NCBI RefSeq assembly: GCF_000184745.1
Contig: NC_014931.1
Coordinates: 5,146,001-5,210,000 of the forward strand
Reading direction: 5' to 3'
DNA from: Variovorax paradoxus EPS
GTDB taxonomy: Bacteria > Pseudomonadota > Gammaproteobacteria > Burkholderiales > Burkholderiaceae_C
Length of the DNA: 64,000 nt
The notes beneath the pieces are model-generated. The model was not told where the DNA came from. It saw only the letters and a list, made by a program, of their open reading frames with translations, and did not search any database. Each line of letters starts with the position of its first letter. Positions within the stretch are counted from its first letter, which is position 1. Made by a program: the position numbers and the translations under genes. Of this stretch, positions 35,334-46,801 are shown piece after piece.

Positions 35334-36905
35334 GTGCTCGATTTCGACGTACTCATCGTCGGCAGCGGCCTCGCAGGCCTTTCCGCCGCGCTGCACCTGG
35401 CGCCCACGCAGCGCGTAGCCGTGCTCACCAAGCGCGCGCTGAACGACGGCTCCAGCGCCTGGGCGCAGGGCGGCATCGCCGCGGTGCTGGCCGCGGGCGA
35501 CAGCTTCGACGCGCATGTGGAAGACACGCTGGTCGCCGGCGCGGGCCTCTGCGATCCCGAGGCGACGCGCTTCGTCGTCGAACACGCGCCCGAAGCCATC
35601 GGCTGGCTGCGCGAACTGGGCGTGCCGTTTTCGGAAGAAGGCGGCGATCTGCACCTGACACGCGAAGGCGGCCACAGCCAGCGCCGCATCGTTCACGTGA
35701 CCGACGCCACCGGCGCGGCCGTGCAGCAGGTGCTGATCGAGCGGGTGCGCCGCACGCCGAACATCACGCTCTTCGAGCACCACACGCTGGTCGACCTGGT
35801 GACCGGCACCAAGCTCGGGCTGAAAGACCCGGCCTGCGTTGGCCTCTACGCGCTGGACGATGCCACCGACGAGGTGCTCGCCTTCCGCGCGCCGCACACC
35901 ATCCTCGCGACGGGCGGCGCGGGCAAGGTCTATCTCTACACGACGAACCCAGACACGGCCACGGGTGACGGCATCGCCGCCGCGTGGCGCGCGGGTTGCC
36001 GGGTGTCGAACATGGAGTTCATCCAGTTCCACCCGACCTGCCTGTACCACCCGCACGCCAAGTCGTTCCTGATCAGCGAGGCGGTGCGCGGCGAAGGCGG
36101 CTCGCTGAAGTTGCCCGACGGCACGCGCTTCATGCCGAAACACGACGAGCGCGCCGAACTCGCCCCCCGCGACGTGGTGGCCCGCGCCATCGACTTCGAG
36201 ATGAAGAAGCACGGGCTCGATTGCGTCTACCTCGACATCTCGCACCAGCCCGCCGCGTTCCTGAAAGAACACTTCCCCAACATCCTCGCGCGCTGCGCGG
36301 AGCTGGGTATCGACATCACGCGCGAACCGATCCCCGTGGTGCCGGCCGCGCACTACACCTGCGGCGGCGTGCTCAGCGATCTCGCCGGCCGCACCGACGT
36401 GCCGGGCCTCTACGCCATCGGCGAGACCGCCTGCACGGGCCTGCACGGCGCCAACCGCCTCGCCAGCAACTCACTGGTCGAGTGCATGGTGTTCGCGCGC
36501 GCCGCGGCGGGCGCCATCGCCGGCTCGCCTGCGCACGACAGCGCCGACCTCCCCGCATGGGACGAAAGCCGCGTCACCGACGCCGACGAGGCCGTCGTCA
36601 TCTCGCACAACTGGGACGAGCTGCGCCGCTTCATGTGGGACTACGTGGGCATCGTGCGCACCAACAAGCGCCTGGAGCGCGCGAGCCACCGCATCGCGCT
36701 GCTGCAGGCCGAGATCCAGGAGTTCTATGCGAACTTCCACGTCACGCGCGACCTGCTGGAGCTGCGCAACCTGGTCCAGGTGGCCGAGCTGATCGTGCGA
36801 TCGGCCCAGGCCCGCCACGAGAGCCGCGGGCTGCATTTCAGCCGCGACTATCCATCGCTCGCCGAACCGACGGCCCCCACCGTGCTGATCCCACGGGCGG
36901 ACTGA
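35334..36905 (+). CDS. nadB: L-aspartate oxidase
   Basis: NadB oxidises L-aspartate to iminoaspartate with FAD, the first step of bacterial NAD synthesis. The 523-residue protein has the FAD-binding [12 protein letters not shown] at the N-terminus, [13 protein letters not shown], the active-site loop RTRHEGGxH-like [11 protein letters not shown] near 110, HPTCLYHP, and AHYTCGGV. It starts at a GTG, decided by the position of the Rossmann motif. nadA and nadC, the next two steps, lie on the opposite strand 3-6 kb away. Confidence 0.95.
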   Translation: MLDFDVLIVGSGLAGLSAALHLAPTQRVAVLTKRALNDGSSAWAQGGIAAVLAAGDSFDAHVEDTLVAGAGLCDPEATRFVVEHAPEAIGWLRELGVPFSEEGGDLHLTREGGHSQRRIVHVTDATGAAVQQVLIERVRRTPNITLFEHHTLVDLVTGTKLGLKDPACVGLYALDDATDEVLAFRAPHTILATGGAGKVYLYTTNPDTATGDGIAAAWRAGCRVSNMEFIQFHPTCLYHPHAKSFLISEAVRGEGGSLKLPDGTRFMPKHDERAELAPRDVVARAIDFEMKKHGLDCVYLDISHQPAAFLKEHFPNILARCAELGIDITREPIPVVPAAHYTCGGVLSDLAGRTDVPGLYAIGETACTGLHGANRLASNSLVECMVFARAAAGAIAGSPAHDSADLPAWDESRVTDADEAVVISHNWDELRRFMWDYVGIVRTNKRLERASHRIALLQAEIQEFYANFHVTRDLLELRNLVQVAELIVRSAQARHESRGLHFSRDYPSLAEPTAPTVLIPRAD

Positions 36906-36978
36906 CGACCCACCCATCTCGCGTTTGTCTTCACTCAAGGATGCCCGGCCACCGACGCCCGCAGGGAGAAACCCAACC

Positions 36979-37872
36979 ATGTCGAACACCACCACTCCAT
37001 CGCCAGAAACCACGACAGCGTCCCCCTACGGCACGCTGCCTCCGGCCTCGACGCCCGCTTCCCGCAAGCCCGTGAGCCTGCCGCGCCTGGCCGACATGCA
37101 TGCGCGCGGCGAAAAAATCTCGATGCTCACCGCCTACGACGCCACCTTCGCGGCCATGGCCGATGCGGCGGGCATCGATTGCCTCCTGGTCGGCGATTCG
37201 CTCGGCATGGTCTGCCAGGGCTTGAACAGCACCGTCGGCGTGAGCCTGGAGACCATGCGCTATCACACCGACAGCGTCTCGCGGGGCCTGCGCCGCGTGC
37301 AGGGCACGGCCTGGCTGATCGCCGATCTGCCCTTCGGCAGCTACCAGGAATCGCGCGAGCAGGCGCTGCGCAGCGCGACGGTGCTGATGCAGGCGGGTGC
37401 GCACATGGTCAAGCTCGAAGGCGGCGGCTGGACGACCGAGACGGTGCGCTTCCTGGTCGAGCGCGGCATTCCGGTGTGCGCGCACCTGGGCCTCACGCCG
37501 CAGACCGTGCATGCGCTCGGCGGCTACCGCGTGCAAGGCAAGGGCGATGCGGGCGCGCTGCTCAAGCAACATGCGCATGCGCTGCAGGATGCGGGCGCCG
37601 CGATGCTGGTGCTGGAAATGGTGCCGGCCGCGCTCGCCGCCGAACTCACCGCCGAGCTGAAGCACTGCGCCACCATCGGCATCGGCGCGGGCAAGGCCAC
37701 CGCCGGCCAGGTGCTGGTGTTGCACGACATGCTGGGCATCAACCTCGGGAAGATGCCGAAGTTCGTGCGCAACTTCATGGCCGACGCGCCGGGCGTGTTG
37801 CCCGCGCTCAAGGCCTATGTGCAGGCCGTCAAGGACGGCAGCTTTCCCGACGATCAACTCCACGCCTGGTAA
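36979..37872 (+). CDS. panB: 3-methyl-2-oxobutanoate hydroxymethyltransferase
   Basis: PanB makes ketopantoate from 3-methyl-2-oxobutanoate and methylene-THF, the committed step of pantothenate synthesis. The 297-residue protein carries the family blocks [22 protein letters not shown], the metal-binding region, LEGGGW, and [12 protein letters not shown] with [21 protein letters not shown]. The N-terminus has an extra Ser/Thr/Pro-rich tail of about 35 residues. panC follows after 21 bases, giving a panBC unit that continues into queE-queD. Confidence 0.95.
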   Translation: MSNTTTPSPETTTASPYGTLPPASTPASRKPVSLPRLADMHARGEKISMLTAYDATFAAMADAAGIDCLLVGDSLGMVCQGLNSTVGVSLETMRYHTDSVSRGLRRVQGTAWLIADLPFGSYQESREQALRSATVLMQAGAHMVKLEGGGWTTETVRFLVERGIPVCAHLGLTPQTVHALGGYRVQGKGDAGALLKQHAHALQDAGAAMLVLEMVPAALAAELTAELKHCATIGIGAGKATAGQVLVLHDMLGINLGKMPKFVRNFMADAPGVLPALKAYVQAVKDGSFPDDQLHAW

Positions 37873-39377
<1,505 letters not shown>

Positions 39378-39475
39378 CTCGCCCCCAGGCTCCGCGCACT
39401 TCGTGTCGCTCCTCCTACCCCCTACCGGGGGCAACACCGGTGGCCCGGCAAAGCCGGTCCCACGTGTTTCCCGAA
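39378..39475. repeat. Dispersed hairpin-rich repeat between queE and queD
   Basis: This stretch holds two hairpins, CCCCC-N4-GGGGG around 39418-39431 and CCGGC-AAA-GCCGG at 39445-39457, preceded by CTCGCCCCCAGGCTCCGCGC. I recall near-identical stretches at many sites in Variovorax and Acidovorax genomes. One copy is in this window. It separates the queE stop from the queD start. Confidence 0.6.
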
Positions 39476-39498
39476 AAGTCACGTCAATCCGAACCGTC

Positions 39499-39861
39499 AT
39501 GCGCTTCACCATCAGTCAACGCTTTTTCTTCGACGCCGCTCATACGCTGAAACGCGAAATCGAAGTGGAAGGCAGCCGCCGCATCCACGGCCATACGTAC
39601 CACGCCGAAGTCTGGCTTGCGGGGGAACGCGATCCCGTCACGGGCATGGTCATCGACCTGGGGTTGCTGAGGCGGCGGCTCGAAGACGTGCGTGAGCTGC
39701 TCGACCATCACCTGCTGGACGATGTGGCGGGGCTGCACCCGCCGACGCTGGAAAACCTTTGCCTGTTCATTGCGGATGCGCTGCCGGAATTCCGGGCGTC
39801 GCTTGCGCGGGTGCGCGTGTGGCGCGAGGCGCTGGGCGATAGCTGCACGCTGGAGTTCTAG
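39499..39861 (+). CDS. 6-carboxytetrahydropterin synthase homologue (QueD/PTPS family) with altered nucleophile
   Basis: A 120-residue protein of the 6-pyruvoyltetrahydropterin synthase family. Zinc ligands are visible in FDAAHTL (His15) and HGHTYH (His30, His32), and the C-terminal EF-type ending is usual. In E. coli QueD the motif is CxxxHGH, with the cysteine as catalytic nucleophile. Here Ser26 is at that position (SRRIHGH). The neighbour queE suggests the queuosine pathway, but the Cys-to-Ser change could mean altered chemistry, a different pterin product, or loss of activity. The queD symbol is therefore withheld. Confidence 0.8.
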   Translation: MRFTISQRFFFDAAHTLKREIEVEGSRRIHGHTYHAEVWLAGERDPVTGMVIDLGLLRRRLEDVRELLDHHLLDDVAGLHPPTLENLCLFIADALPEFRASLARVRVWREALGDSCTLEF

Positions 39862-39870
39862 GGTCTTGCT

Positions 39871-39971
39871 CCCTCTCCCCTCGGGGAGAGGGTTGGGGTG
39901 AGGGCCAGCAGCAATCGACGCCGCGCGATGTTGCGAGGCCTCACCCTAGCCCTCTCCCCAAGGGAGAGGGA
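39871..39971. repeat. REPIN-like inverted pair, second copy
   Basis: Units 39871-39904 and 39939-39971 are inverted copies with CCCTCTCCCC / GGGGAGAGGG hairpins and GGTTGGGGTGAGG tails, like the pair at 6374-6473. Here the tails point inwards, so the arrangement is the reverse of the first pair. It lies between the convergent queD-like gene and nadA. It may protect both RNA ends. Confidence 0.75.
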
Positions 39972-39979
39972 ATAAGACC

Positions 39980-41110
39980 TCAGGCGGCGCCGATGCCCGC
40001 GATCAAGCTGCCGGGCGCCTGGCCGTTCTTCAGGCCGGCGGTGAACGCCAGCATCCGGTCGATCGGCAGCCGCGCACGCAGGCCCAGCGTCGGGTCGACA
40101 TGGATTTCTCCAGCGCCCGTTTCCAGCGCATTCGCCAGTTCGGCTAGCCCGTTCATCGCCATCCAGGGGCAATGCGCGCAGCTCTTGCACGTGCCGCCGT
40201 TGCCGGCCGTAGGCGCCTCGATGAAGGTCTTGCCTGGGTTCAGCGTGCGCAGCTTGTGCAGCATGCCGGTGTCCGTGGCGACGATGAATTCCTTCGCGTC
40301 CATGCGCTGCGCCGCATTCAGGATCGCGGAGGTCGAACCCACCGCATCCGCCAGCGCAATCACGTCGGCCGGCGACTCCGGATGCACCAGCACCTTCGCC
40401 GACGGATGCGCTTTCATGAGCAGATCGAGTTCGAGCGCCTTGAACTCGTCATGTACGATGCAGGCACCGTTCCAGCTCACCATGTCCGCGCCGGTCTGCC
40501 GCTGGATGTAGTCGCCCAGGTGGCGATCGGGACCCCAGAGAATCTTTCGCCCTTGTGCATGCAGCGCGCTCACCACGTCGAGCGCGCAGCTCGAGGTGAC
40601 CAGCCAGTCGGCGCGCGCCTTCACAGCCGCGCTGGTGTTGGCGTAGACGACCACGGTGCGGTCGGGGTGCTGGTCGCAGAAGGCGCTGAATTCCTCGACC
40701 GGGCAGCCCAGGTCGAGCGAGCAGTTCGCGTCCAGGTCGGGCATCAGCACGCGCTTTTCGGGCGAGAGGATCTTGGAGGTCTCGCCCATGAAGCGCACGC
40801 CCGACACCACCAGCGTGGTGGCGGCGTGGTCGCGACCGAAGCGCGCCATCTCGAGCGAATCGCTCACGATGCCACCGGTTTCCTCGGCGAGGTCCTGCAG
40901 GTCGGGATGCACATAGAAGTGCGACACCATCACCGCATTGCGCTCGCGCAGCAGGCGGCGGATGCGCTCCTTGAGCGCGAGGCGCTGGTCGGGTGAAGGC
41001 TCGGCGGGCACGCGCGCCCAGGCGTGGCGCGTGTCGCAGGCGGCGCCAGTACCGGTGCCGTTTTTTGCGGCGGGTTGCTCGTAGTCGATGTCGATGACCG
41101 GGGACGACAT
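39980..41110 (-). CDS. nadA: Quinolinate synthase
   Basis: NadA condenses iminoaspartate with dihydroxyacetone phosphate to quinolinate, using a [4Fe-4S] cluster. The 376-residue protein has the conserved [52 protein letters not shown], the segment [13 protein letters not shown] and the C-terminal [10 protein letters not shown]. The cluster cysteines are in [17 protein letters not shown] and CKSC. The gene follows nadC by 7 bases. With nadB in the window, the whole aspartate-to-quinolinate route is present. Confidence 0.95.
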   Translation of the reverse strand: MSSPVIDIDYEQPAAKNGTGTGAACDTRHAWARVPAEPSPDQRLALKERIRRLLRERNAVMVSHFYVHPDLQDLAEETGGIVSDSLEMARFGRDHAATTLVVSGVRFMGETSKILSPEKRVLMPDLDANCSLDLGCPVEEFSAFCDQHPDRTVVVYANTSAAVKARADWLVTSSCALDVVSALHAQGRKILWGPDRHLGDYIQRQTGADMVSWNGACIVHDEFKALELDLLMKAHPSAKVLVHPESPADVIALADAVGSTSAILNAAQRMDAKEFIVATDTGMLHKLRTLNPGKTFIEAPTAGNGGTCKSCAHCPWMAMNGLAELANALETGAGEIHVDPTLGLRARLPIDRMLAFTAGLKNGQAPGSLIAGIGAA

Positions 41111-41117
41111 GGGCGGA

Positions 41118-41996
41118 TCAGCTTTCCTGGAAACGCATCGAGAAATCGATGGCTTTGACATCCTTGGTCAACGCACCGACCGAGATACGGTCGACACCCG
41201 TCTCGGCCAGGGCGCGCAGGCCCTCGAGCGTGACACCGCCCGAAATCTCGAGCACGGCCTTGCGGTCAGCGCCCGCTTCGTCGTTGATGCGGACGGCCTC
41301 GCGCAGCGTGGGCAGGTCCATGTTGTCGAGCAGCACCATGCGCGCGCCGGCGCCGAGCGCCTCGCGCAACTGGGCCAGCGTTTCGACCTCGACTTCGACG
41401 AAGTCGGCCTGCGAAGCCCCCGGCGCCACCGAGCGCAGCGCCGCGGCGACACCGCCGGCCGCGACGATGTGGTTTTCCTTGATGAGCACCGCGTCGTAGA
41501 GGCCGATGCGGTGGTTCAGCCCGCCGCCGGTGCGCACGGCGTACTTCTGCGCGAGGCGCAGGCCGGGCAGCGTCTTGCGGGTGTCGACGATGCGGGCGCG
41601 CGTGCCTTCGACGGCGTCGGCGTACAGCGCGGTCTTGGTGGCGACCGCGCTCAGCAGTTGCAGGAAGTTGAGCGAGGTGCGCTCGGCCGTCAGCAGCGCG
41701 CGGGCGGTGCCTTCGATTTCCAGCACGGTCTGGTCGGCCGCGCAGCGTTCGCCTTCGGCGCAGAGCCAGGTGATGCGGGCCTCGGGATCGAGTTGCCTGA
41801 TCGTCGCCTCGACCCAGGGCGCGCCACACACCACGGCGGCTTCGCGCGCCAGCACGCGGGCGCGCGCCTTGCGGGCGGGATCGACCAGGGATGCGGTGAG
41901 GTCGCCGTCGGCGACGTCTTCCTGCAGGGCGCGCGTGGCGTCGGACAGGGCCAGCGCGGCCACGGCCGACGCTGAAAAATCGAAGCGAAGGCTCAT
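41118..41996 (-). CDS. nadC: Nicotinate-nucleotide pyrophosphorylase (carboxylating)
   Basis: NadC turns quinolinate and PRPP into nicotinate mononucleotide. The 292-residue protein has [14 protein letters not shown] near the start, [42 protein letters not shown] with the PRPP-site residues, [23 protein letters not shown] and [22 protein letters not shown]. All family blocks are intact. It is the first gene of the nadC-nadA pair. Confidence 0.96.
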   Translation of the reverse strand: MSLRFDFSASAVAALALSDATRALQEDVADGDLTASLVDPARKARARVLAREAAVVCGAPWVEATIRQLDPEARITWLCAEGERCAADQTVLEIEGTARALLTAERTSLNFLQLLSAVATKTALYADAVEGTRARIVDTRKTLPGLRLAQKYAVRTGGGLNHRIGLYDAVLIKENHIVAAGGVAAALRSVAPGASQADFVEVEVETLAQLREALGAGARMVLLDNMDLPTLREAVRINDEAGADRKAVLEISGGVTLEGLRALAETGVDRISVGALTKDVKAIDFSMRFQES

Positions 41997-42018
41997 GGCT
42001 CTTTGTCTCTGCGTTTTT

Positions 42019-43053
42019 TTAAGAGGATTGACGAGGGGAAGCCGCGGCGCCGGGTTGGACCGATTCGGGCACCGGGTCGCGCCCCGTGAGCGCGGCGACA
42101 GCGTCCTGTGGACTCACGCGGCCGTCGAGCAGAGCGACCACACCTTCGGCGATGGGCATCTCGATGCCCAGGCCGCGTGCGCGCTGCACCACGGTGCGCG
42201 CGCAGTACACACCTTCGGCCACGTGGCCCAGCGAATCGACCGCTTGCGCCAGCGTGCGGCCCTGGGCCAGCAGCAGGCCGACCTTGCGGTTGCGCGACAG
42301 GTCGCCGGTGGAAGTCAGCACGAGATCGCCGAGGCCTGAGAGGCCCATGAAGGTTTCGGCACGGGCGCCGAGCGCGAGGCCGAAGCGGGTCATTTCAGTC
42401 AGGCCGCGCGTGATGAGAGCCGCGCGGGCATTGAGCCCGAGCGCGAGGCCGTCGCACAGGCCCGTCGCGATGGCGAGCACGTTCTTGACCGCGCCGCCCA
42501 CTTCGACACCCACGATGTCTTCGTTGGCATAGACGCGCAGTGCCGGTCCGTGGAAAGCATCGACGAGCGCATCGCGCACCGCGGCATGTGGGCTGGCGGC
42601 GACCAGCGCGGTCGGGCGGCCTTCGGCGACTTCCTGCGCGAAGCTCGGACCGCTGAGAACGCCAGCTATCAAATCGGGAGCAGCCTGCGCCCATATTTCA
42701 TGGGCGAGCAGGCCAAAAGACGTGGCATCGCGCGCGGGCTCGACGCCCTTGCACAGCCAGGCGACCGGCGCGGTGCAGCCGCGCAGCGCGACGAGCTGTT
42801 CACGCAAAGCGGCCATCGGTGTGGCCACGATGACAAGGTCGGCGCCGGCATGCGCTTGGCCGATATCGCCCGCCCGCACCGCGAGCGAGGCCGGCAGGGC
42901 CAGCCCCGGCAGGTAGCGGGTGTTCTCGCGGGCCTTCGAAATGGCATCGGCCTGGGCCGCATCGCGTGCCCAGAGCGTGACCTCGTGGCGGGCGGCGGCA
43001 TTGACGGCCACCGCCGTGCCCCAGGCACCGGCGCCATGAACGCAGATCTTCAT
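42019..43053 (-). CDS. gpsA: Glycerol-3-phosphate dehydrogenase [NAD(P)+]
   Basis: GpsA makes glycerol 3-phosphate for phospholipid synthesis. The 344-residue protein has the Rossmann start [62 protein letters not shown] and [19 protein letters not shown]. It follows secB in the order typical of beta-proteobacteria. A dispersed-repeat-like sequence at 42664-42684 lies inside the gene, in the codons for AAPDLIAG just before the conserved LSGPSF. Confidence 0.95.
   Translation of the reverse strand: MKICVHGAGAWGTAVAVNAAARHEVTLWARDAAQADAISKARENTRYLPGLALPASLAVRAGDIGQAHAGADLVIVATPMAALREQLVALRGCTAPVAWLCKGVEPARDATSFGLLAHEIWAQAAPDLIAGVLSGPSFAQEVAEGRPTALVAASPHAAVRDALVDAFHGPALRVYANEDIVGVEVGGAVKNVLAIATGLCDGLALGLNARAALITRGLTEMTRFGLALGARAETFMGLSGLGDLVLTSTGDLSRNRKVGLLLAQGRTLAQAVDSLGHVAEGVYCARTVVQRARGLGIEMPIAEGVVALLDGRVSPQDAVAALTGRDPVPESVQPGAAASPRQSS
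42664..42684. repeat. GCTATCAAAT-type dispersed element inside gpsA
   Basis: The sequence AGCTATCAAATCGGGAGCAGC resembles small repeats that I recall as frequent in Comamonadaceae intergenic regions, and shares the GCTATCAA core with the repeats at 34431 and 58580. It is read in frame as part of the gpsA protein. Chance similarity is possible because the element is short. Confidence 0.35.
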
Positions 43054-43078
43054 CGGCGTTGGCGGCGTTGTGCCGTGT

Positions 43079-43543
43079 TTACTGAGCGAGCGTCGGTGCA
43101 GGCTGGCCGGCGGCCTGTGCCTGCTGCTGCTCGTACATGGCCTGGAAGTTGATTTCGGCCAGGTGCACGGGCGGGAAGCCGCCGCGCTGGATCACGTCGG
43201 CCACGTTGCCGCGCAGGTACGGGTAGACGATCTGCGGGCATGCGATGCCAAGGATGGCGCCCATCTGGTCTTCGGGCAGGTTGCGGATCTCGAAGATGCC
43301 GGCTTGCTTGGCTTCGACCAGGAACACGGTCTTGTCCTGGATCTTGGTCTGCACGGTGGCCGAGACGGTGATCTCGAAGATGCCTTCGGCCACGGGCTGG
43401 GCGTCCACGCCGAGCTGGATGTCGACGGTGGGTTGTTCCTGCTCCAGCAGGATCGCGGGCGAATTGGGTTGCTCGAGCGACAGGTCCTTGAGGTAGACGC
43501 GCTGGATCTGGAAGATGGGATCTTGGGCTTGCTGGTCGGCCAT
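43079..43543 (-). CDS. secB: Protein-export chaperone SecB
   Basis: SecB keeps precursor proteins unfolded and hands them to SecA. The 154-residue protein has [19 protein letters not shown] near the start, [35 protein letters not shown] and the C-terminal [10 protein letters not shown] with a Gln/Ala-rich tail. The start at 43543 is preferred to an upstream ATG since [11 protein letters not shown] is the usual N-terminus. It lies between grxC and gpsA, all on the same strand. Confidence 0.95.
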   Translation of the reverse strand: MADQQAQDPIFQIQRVYLKDLSLEQPNSPAILLEQEQPTVDIQLGVDAQPVAEGIFEITVSATVQTKIQDKTVFLVEAKQAGIFEIRNLPEDQMGAILGIACPQIVYPYLRGNVADVIQRGGFPPVHLAEINFQAMYEQQQAQAAGQPAPTLAQ

Positions 43544-43661
43544 GGCTGAACTTTCGAGGATCAAAACAATGCCCGCCGGGGAGAGGTTCCCGCAGCGGGC
43601 TGCAGATGGATGAGCAGGCGATTATCGCCCGCCCGCAAGACGGCTTTGGCTACGCCCTGTT

Positions 43662-43922
43662 TCAGGCTGACTGGAGCAGCGGAACGAGGCCGCCGCGGCT
43701 GTCCAGGGCCATCAGGTCGTCGCAGCCGCCCACGTGGGTGTCGCCGATGAAGATCTGCGGCACCGTGCGGCGCTGGGTGATCTCCATCATGGTGTTGCGG
43801 GCCTCCGGGTCGGTGTCGATGCGGATCTCTTCGATCTGCTCGACGCCCTTGGACTTGAGGATCTGCTTCGCGCGAATGCAGTAGGGGCAGACGGCGGTGG
43901 TGTACATCTTGACGGCTTGCAT
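43662..43922 (-). CDS. grxC: Glutaredoxin 3
   Basis: An 86-residue glutaredoxin reducing disulfides with glutathione. The active site is CPYC at 13-16, and the glutathione-binding segments [20 protein letters not shown] follow. The length is standard. The gene lies 21 bases downstream of the rhodanese gene and upstream of secB, an order conserved in many proteobacteria. Confidence 0.95.
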   Translation of the reverse strand: MQAVKMYTTAVCPYCIRAKQILKSKGVEQIEEIRIDTDPEARNTMMEITQRRTVPQIFIGDTHVGGCDDLMALDSRGGLVPLLQSA

Positions 43923-43943
43923 ACGCTCTATCTCGGGGAAGTT

Positions 43944-44360
43944 TCAGGCCTTTTCAACAGGCAGATTAGCTTCTTTCCAGGCCTTGAGCCCGCCGGCCAC
44001 CGCTTGGGCCTGCTCGTAACCGAGTTTCTTGGCCATGGCCACGGCGCGCTGGGCGCGGGCGCCGGTGGCGCACACCAGAAGCAGCGGCACGTTCTTGTTC
44101 TTGACCGTGCTGGTCAGCTTCTCGTCGAGCTGGTTCAGGGGCACGTTCTTGGCGCCGATCATGTGGCCGGTGGCGAATTCTTCGGGTTCGCGCACGTCGA
44201 CCAGCACGGCGCGCTCGCGGTTGATGAGCTGCACGGCGCCCTGGGCCGTGAGCGTTCCGCCGCCAGAACCCCGGATCAGCGGCCAGGCCAGCATGCCGCC
44301 CGAGCTGAGTGCGATCAGGATCAGCATCCAGTTCGCGGTGACGAATTCGATCAATTTCAC
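43944..44360 (-). CDS. Membrane-anchored rhodanese-like protein (YibN type)
   Basis: A 138-residue protein with one N-terminal membrane helix (about 8-28) and a rhodanese domain with the active Cys in [13 protein letters not shown] near 97. It probably transfers sulfur or acts in redox maintenance at the membrane, as suggested for YibN. It is first in the rhodanese-grxC-secB-gpsA series. gpmA is divergent, 72 bases away. Confidence 0.9.
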   Translation of the reverse strand: MKLIEFVTANWMLILIALSSGGMLAWPLIRGSGGGTLTAQGAVQLINRERAVLVDVREPEEFATGHMIGAKNVPLNQLDEKLTSTVKNKNVPLLLVCATGARAQRAVAMAKKLGYEQAQAVAGGLKAWKEANLPVEKA

Positions 44361-44432
44361 GGGGGTTCCTTGGATGGCAAACCCGGGATTTTAGAATGCT
44401 GGTTTTCCCAAGCGCATCCAAAGGCCTCCGAC

Positions 44433-45176
44433 ATGCACAAACTGGTACTGATCCGCCACGGCGAATCGACCTGGAATCTCGAAAACCGCTTCACCGGTTG
44501 GACCGACGTCGACCTGACCGAGACCGGCGTGGAACAGGCCAAGCAGGCCGGCCGGCTGCTCAAGGCCGAGGGCTACGACTTCGACGTGGCCTACACCAGC
44601 GTCTTGAAGCGCGCCACCCGCACCCTCTGGCACACGCTGGACGAACTCGATCGCACCTGGCTGCCGGTGGTGCACTCCTGGCGCCTGAACGAGCGCCACT
44701 ACGGCGGCCTGCAGGGCCTGAACAAGGCCGAAACCGCCAAGAAGTACGGCGACGAGCAGGTGCTGGTCTGGCGCCGCAGCTACAGCACCCCGCCGCCGCC
44801 GCTGGAAGCGGACGATCCGCGCAGCGAACGCAGCGACGTGCGCTACGCCAAGCTCTCGCCCGAGCAGATTCCGCTGACGGAGTGCCTGAAGGACACGGTC
44901 GCACGCGTGCTGCCGTTCTGGAACGAATCGATGGCGCCGGCCATCCGCACCGGGCGCCGCCTGGTCGTGGCGGCCCACGGCAACTCTATCCGGGCGCTGG
45001 TGAAGTACCTGGACGGCATCTCGGACGACGCCATCGTCGGGCTGAACATCCCGAACGGCATTCCGCTGGTCTACGAACTGGACGACGACTTGAAGCCCCT
45101 GCGCCACTACTACCTCGGCGATGCAGCCGCTGCCGAAAAGGCCGCGGCCGCGGTGGCTTCGCAAGGCAAGGGCTGA
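44433..45176 (+). CDS. gpmA: 2,3-bisphosphoglycerate-dependent phosphoglycerate mutase
   Basis: GpmA interconverts 3- and 2-phosphoglycerate in glycolysis. The 247-residue protein has the phosphohistidine motif LIRHGES (His9), [53 protein letters not shown] and [18 protein letters not shown]. The start at 44433 is fixed by [12 protein letters not shown]. All catalytic residues are present. The protease gene follows after 103 bases. Confidence 0.96.
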   Translation: MHKLVLIRHGESTWNLENRFTGWTDVDLTETGVEQAKQAGRLLKAEGYDFDVAYTSVLKRATRTLWHTLDELDRTWLPVVHSWRLNERHYGGLQGLNKAETAKKYGDEQVLVWRRSYSTPPPPLEADDPRSERSDVRYAKLSPEQIPLTECLKDTVARVLPFWNESMAPAIRTGRRLVVAAHGNSIRALVKYLDGISDDAIVGLNIPNGIPLVYELDDDLKPLRHYYLGDAAAAEKAAAAVASQGKG

Positions 45177-45279
45177 AAAGAAAACCCCCGCGTGCCGGTC
45201 CCCCCGTGGAACCCCGGCAAACAAATTGCTTCCAAGCTGTGTATATTGGTTCGACAGCCGCCGACAAGGACAACCACTC

Positions 45280-46725
45280 ATGATGGGCCAGAAACTGAAG
45301 ATCACCGGCTGGGTCGCCGCCGGCGCCGTAGCTGGCGTCCTGACCACCGTCTCCCTGCAGACGGTCGCACGCGGATCGCTTGCGCCGCTCCCGCTCGAGG
45401 AATTGCAGCAGCTCGCCGCCGTGTTCGGCATGGTCAAGAGTGACTATGTCGAGCCGGTCGACGAAAAGAAGCTCATTTCCGACGCCATTTCCGGCATGGT
45501 TGCCGGGCTCGATCCGCATTCCCAGTACTTCGACAAGAAGTCCTTCAAGGAATTCAGGGAAGGCACGACCGGCCGCTTCGTCGGCGTCGGCATCGAGATC
45601 TCCCAGGAAGACGGGCTCATCAAGGTGGTCTCGCCCATCGAAGGCTCGCCGGCCTTCCGTGCGGGCTTGAAGCCCAACGACCTGATCACCAAGATCGACG
45701 ACACCGCCGTGCGCGGCCTCTCGCTCAACGAAGCGGTCAAGCGCATGCGCGGCGAGGCCAACACCAAGGTGCTGCTCACCATCTTCCGCAAGGACGAAAG
45801 CCGCACCTTCCCGGTCACGATCACGCGCGAAGAAATCCGTACCCAGTCGGTACGCGGCAAGATCATGGAACCCGGCTACGGCTGGATCCGCCTGTCGCAG
45901 TTCCAGGAACGCACCGTCGACGACTTCGTGAAGAAGGTCGAAGACCTGTACAAGGAAGAGCCGAACCTCAAGGGCCTGGTGCTCGACCTGCGCAACGACC
46001 CGGGCGGCCTGCTCGACGCGGCGGTGGCGGTGTCTTCGGCCTTCCTGCCCGAGAACGTGACGGTGGTGACCACCGACGGCCAGCTGGCCGAGAGCAAGTC
46101 GGTCTACAAGGCGGCGCCCGAGTTCTACCAGCGCCGCTCCGGCAGCGACCCGCTGCGCAACCTGCCCGCCGCCCTGAAGAACGTGCCGCTGGTGGTGCTG
46201 GTCAACGAAGGCTCGGCCTCCGCGAGCGAAATCGTGGCCGGTGCCCTGCAGGACCACAAGCGTGCGATCGTCATGGGCAGCCAGACCTTCGGCAAGGGCT
46301 CGGTGCAGACCGTGCGCCCGCTCGGTCCGGACACCGGTCTCAAGATCACCACGGCGCGCTACTACACGCCGAGCGGCACCTCGATCCAGGCCAAGGGCAT
46401 CGTGCCCAACGTGCTGGTCGACGAAAGCGCCGAAGGCAGCCCGTTCGCGGCCCTTCGCATGCGCGAGGCCGATCTCGAGAAGCACCTGGCCAGCGGCCAG
46501 GGCCCCGAGACCAAGGACCCGGAACGCGAAAAGGCCCGCGACGAAGCCCGCAAGCGCCTCGAGGAAGAAGCCAAGAAGCCGCCGCAGGACCGCAAGACGC
46601 CCGAGTTCGGCACCGACAAGGACTTCCCGCTGGTGCAGGCGCTCAACCGCCTCAAGGGCCAGCCTGTGCTCGTGAGCAAGACACAGGTCATCGTGGAAAA
46701 CAAGGACGAGAAGAAGGAAAACTGA
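45280..46725 (+). CDS. Carboxy-terminal processing protease (S41 family)
   Basis: A 481-residue exported or membrane-anchored protease. The hydrophobic N-terminus (about 7-25) is a signal anchor. A PDZ domain (about 95-180, VGIEISQEDGLIKVVSPIEGSPAFRAGL) precedes the S41 catalytic domain with the Ser in NEGSASASEIVAGAL and Lys in GSQTFGKGSVQ. A highly charged Glu/Lys-rich tail from about 400 ends the protein. It resembles CtpA. Likely targets are envelope proteins or cell-wall hydrolases. Two consecutive ATG codons make the start uncertain by one residue. Confidence 0.93.
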   Translation: MMGQKLKITGWVAAGAVAGVLTTVSLQTVARGSLAPLPLEELQQLAAVFGMVKSDYVEPVDEKKLISDAISGMVAGLDPHSQYFDKKSFKEFREGTTGRFVGVGIEISQEDGLIKVVSPIEGSPAFRAGLKPNDLITKIDDTAVRGLSLNEAVKRMRGEANTKVLLTIFRKDESRTFPVTITREEIRTQSVRGKIMEPGYGWIRLSQFQERTVDDFVKKVEDLYKEEPNLKGLVLDLRNDPGGLLDAAVAVSSAFLPENVTVVTTDGQLAESKSVYKAAPEFYQRRSGSDPLRNLPAALKNVPLVVLVNEGSASASEIVAGALQDHKRAIVMGSQTFGKGSVQTVRPLGPDTGLKITTARYYTPSGTSIQAKGIVPNVLVDESAEGSPFAALRMREADLEKHLASGQGPETKDPEREKARDEARKRLEEEAKKPPQDRKTPEFGTDKDFPLVQALNRLKGQPVLVSKTQVIVENKDEKKEN

Positions 46726-46801
46726 AGCCGGTGAACGGACCGCGCGCAAGGTGCGGTTCGACCCGGCGGCGGCTTCTTCATTCGCGAAGACCCGGGCGCG
46801 C

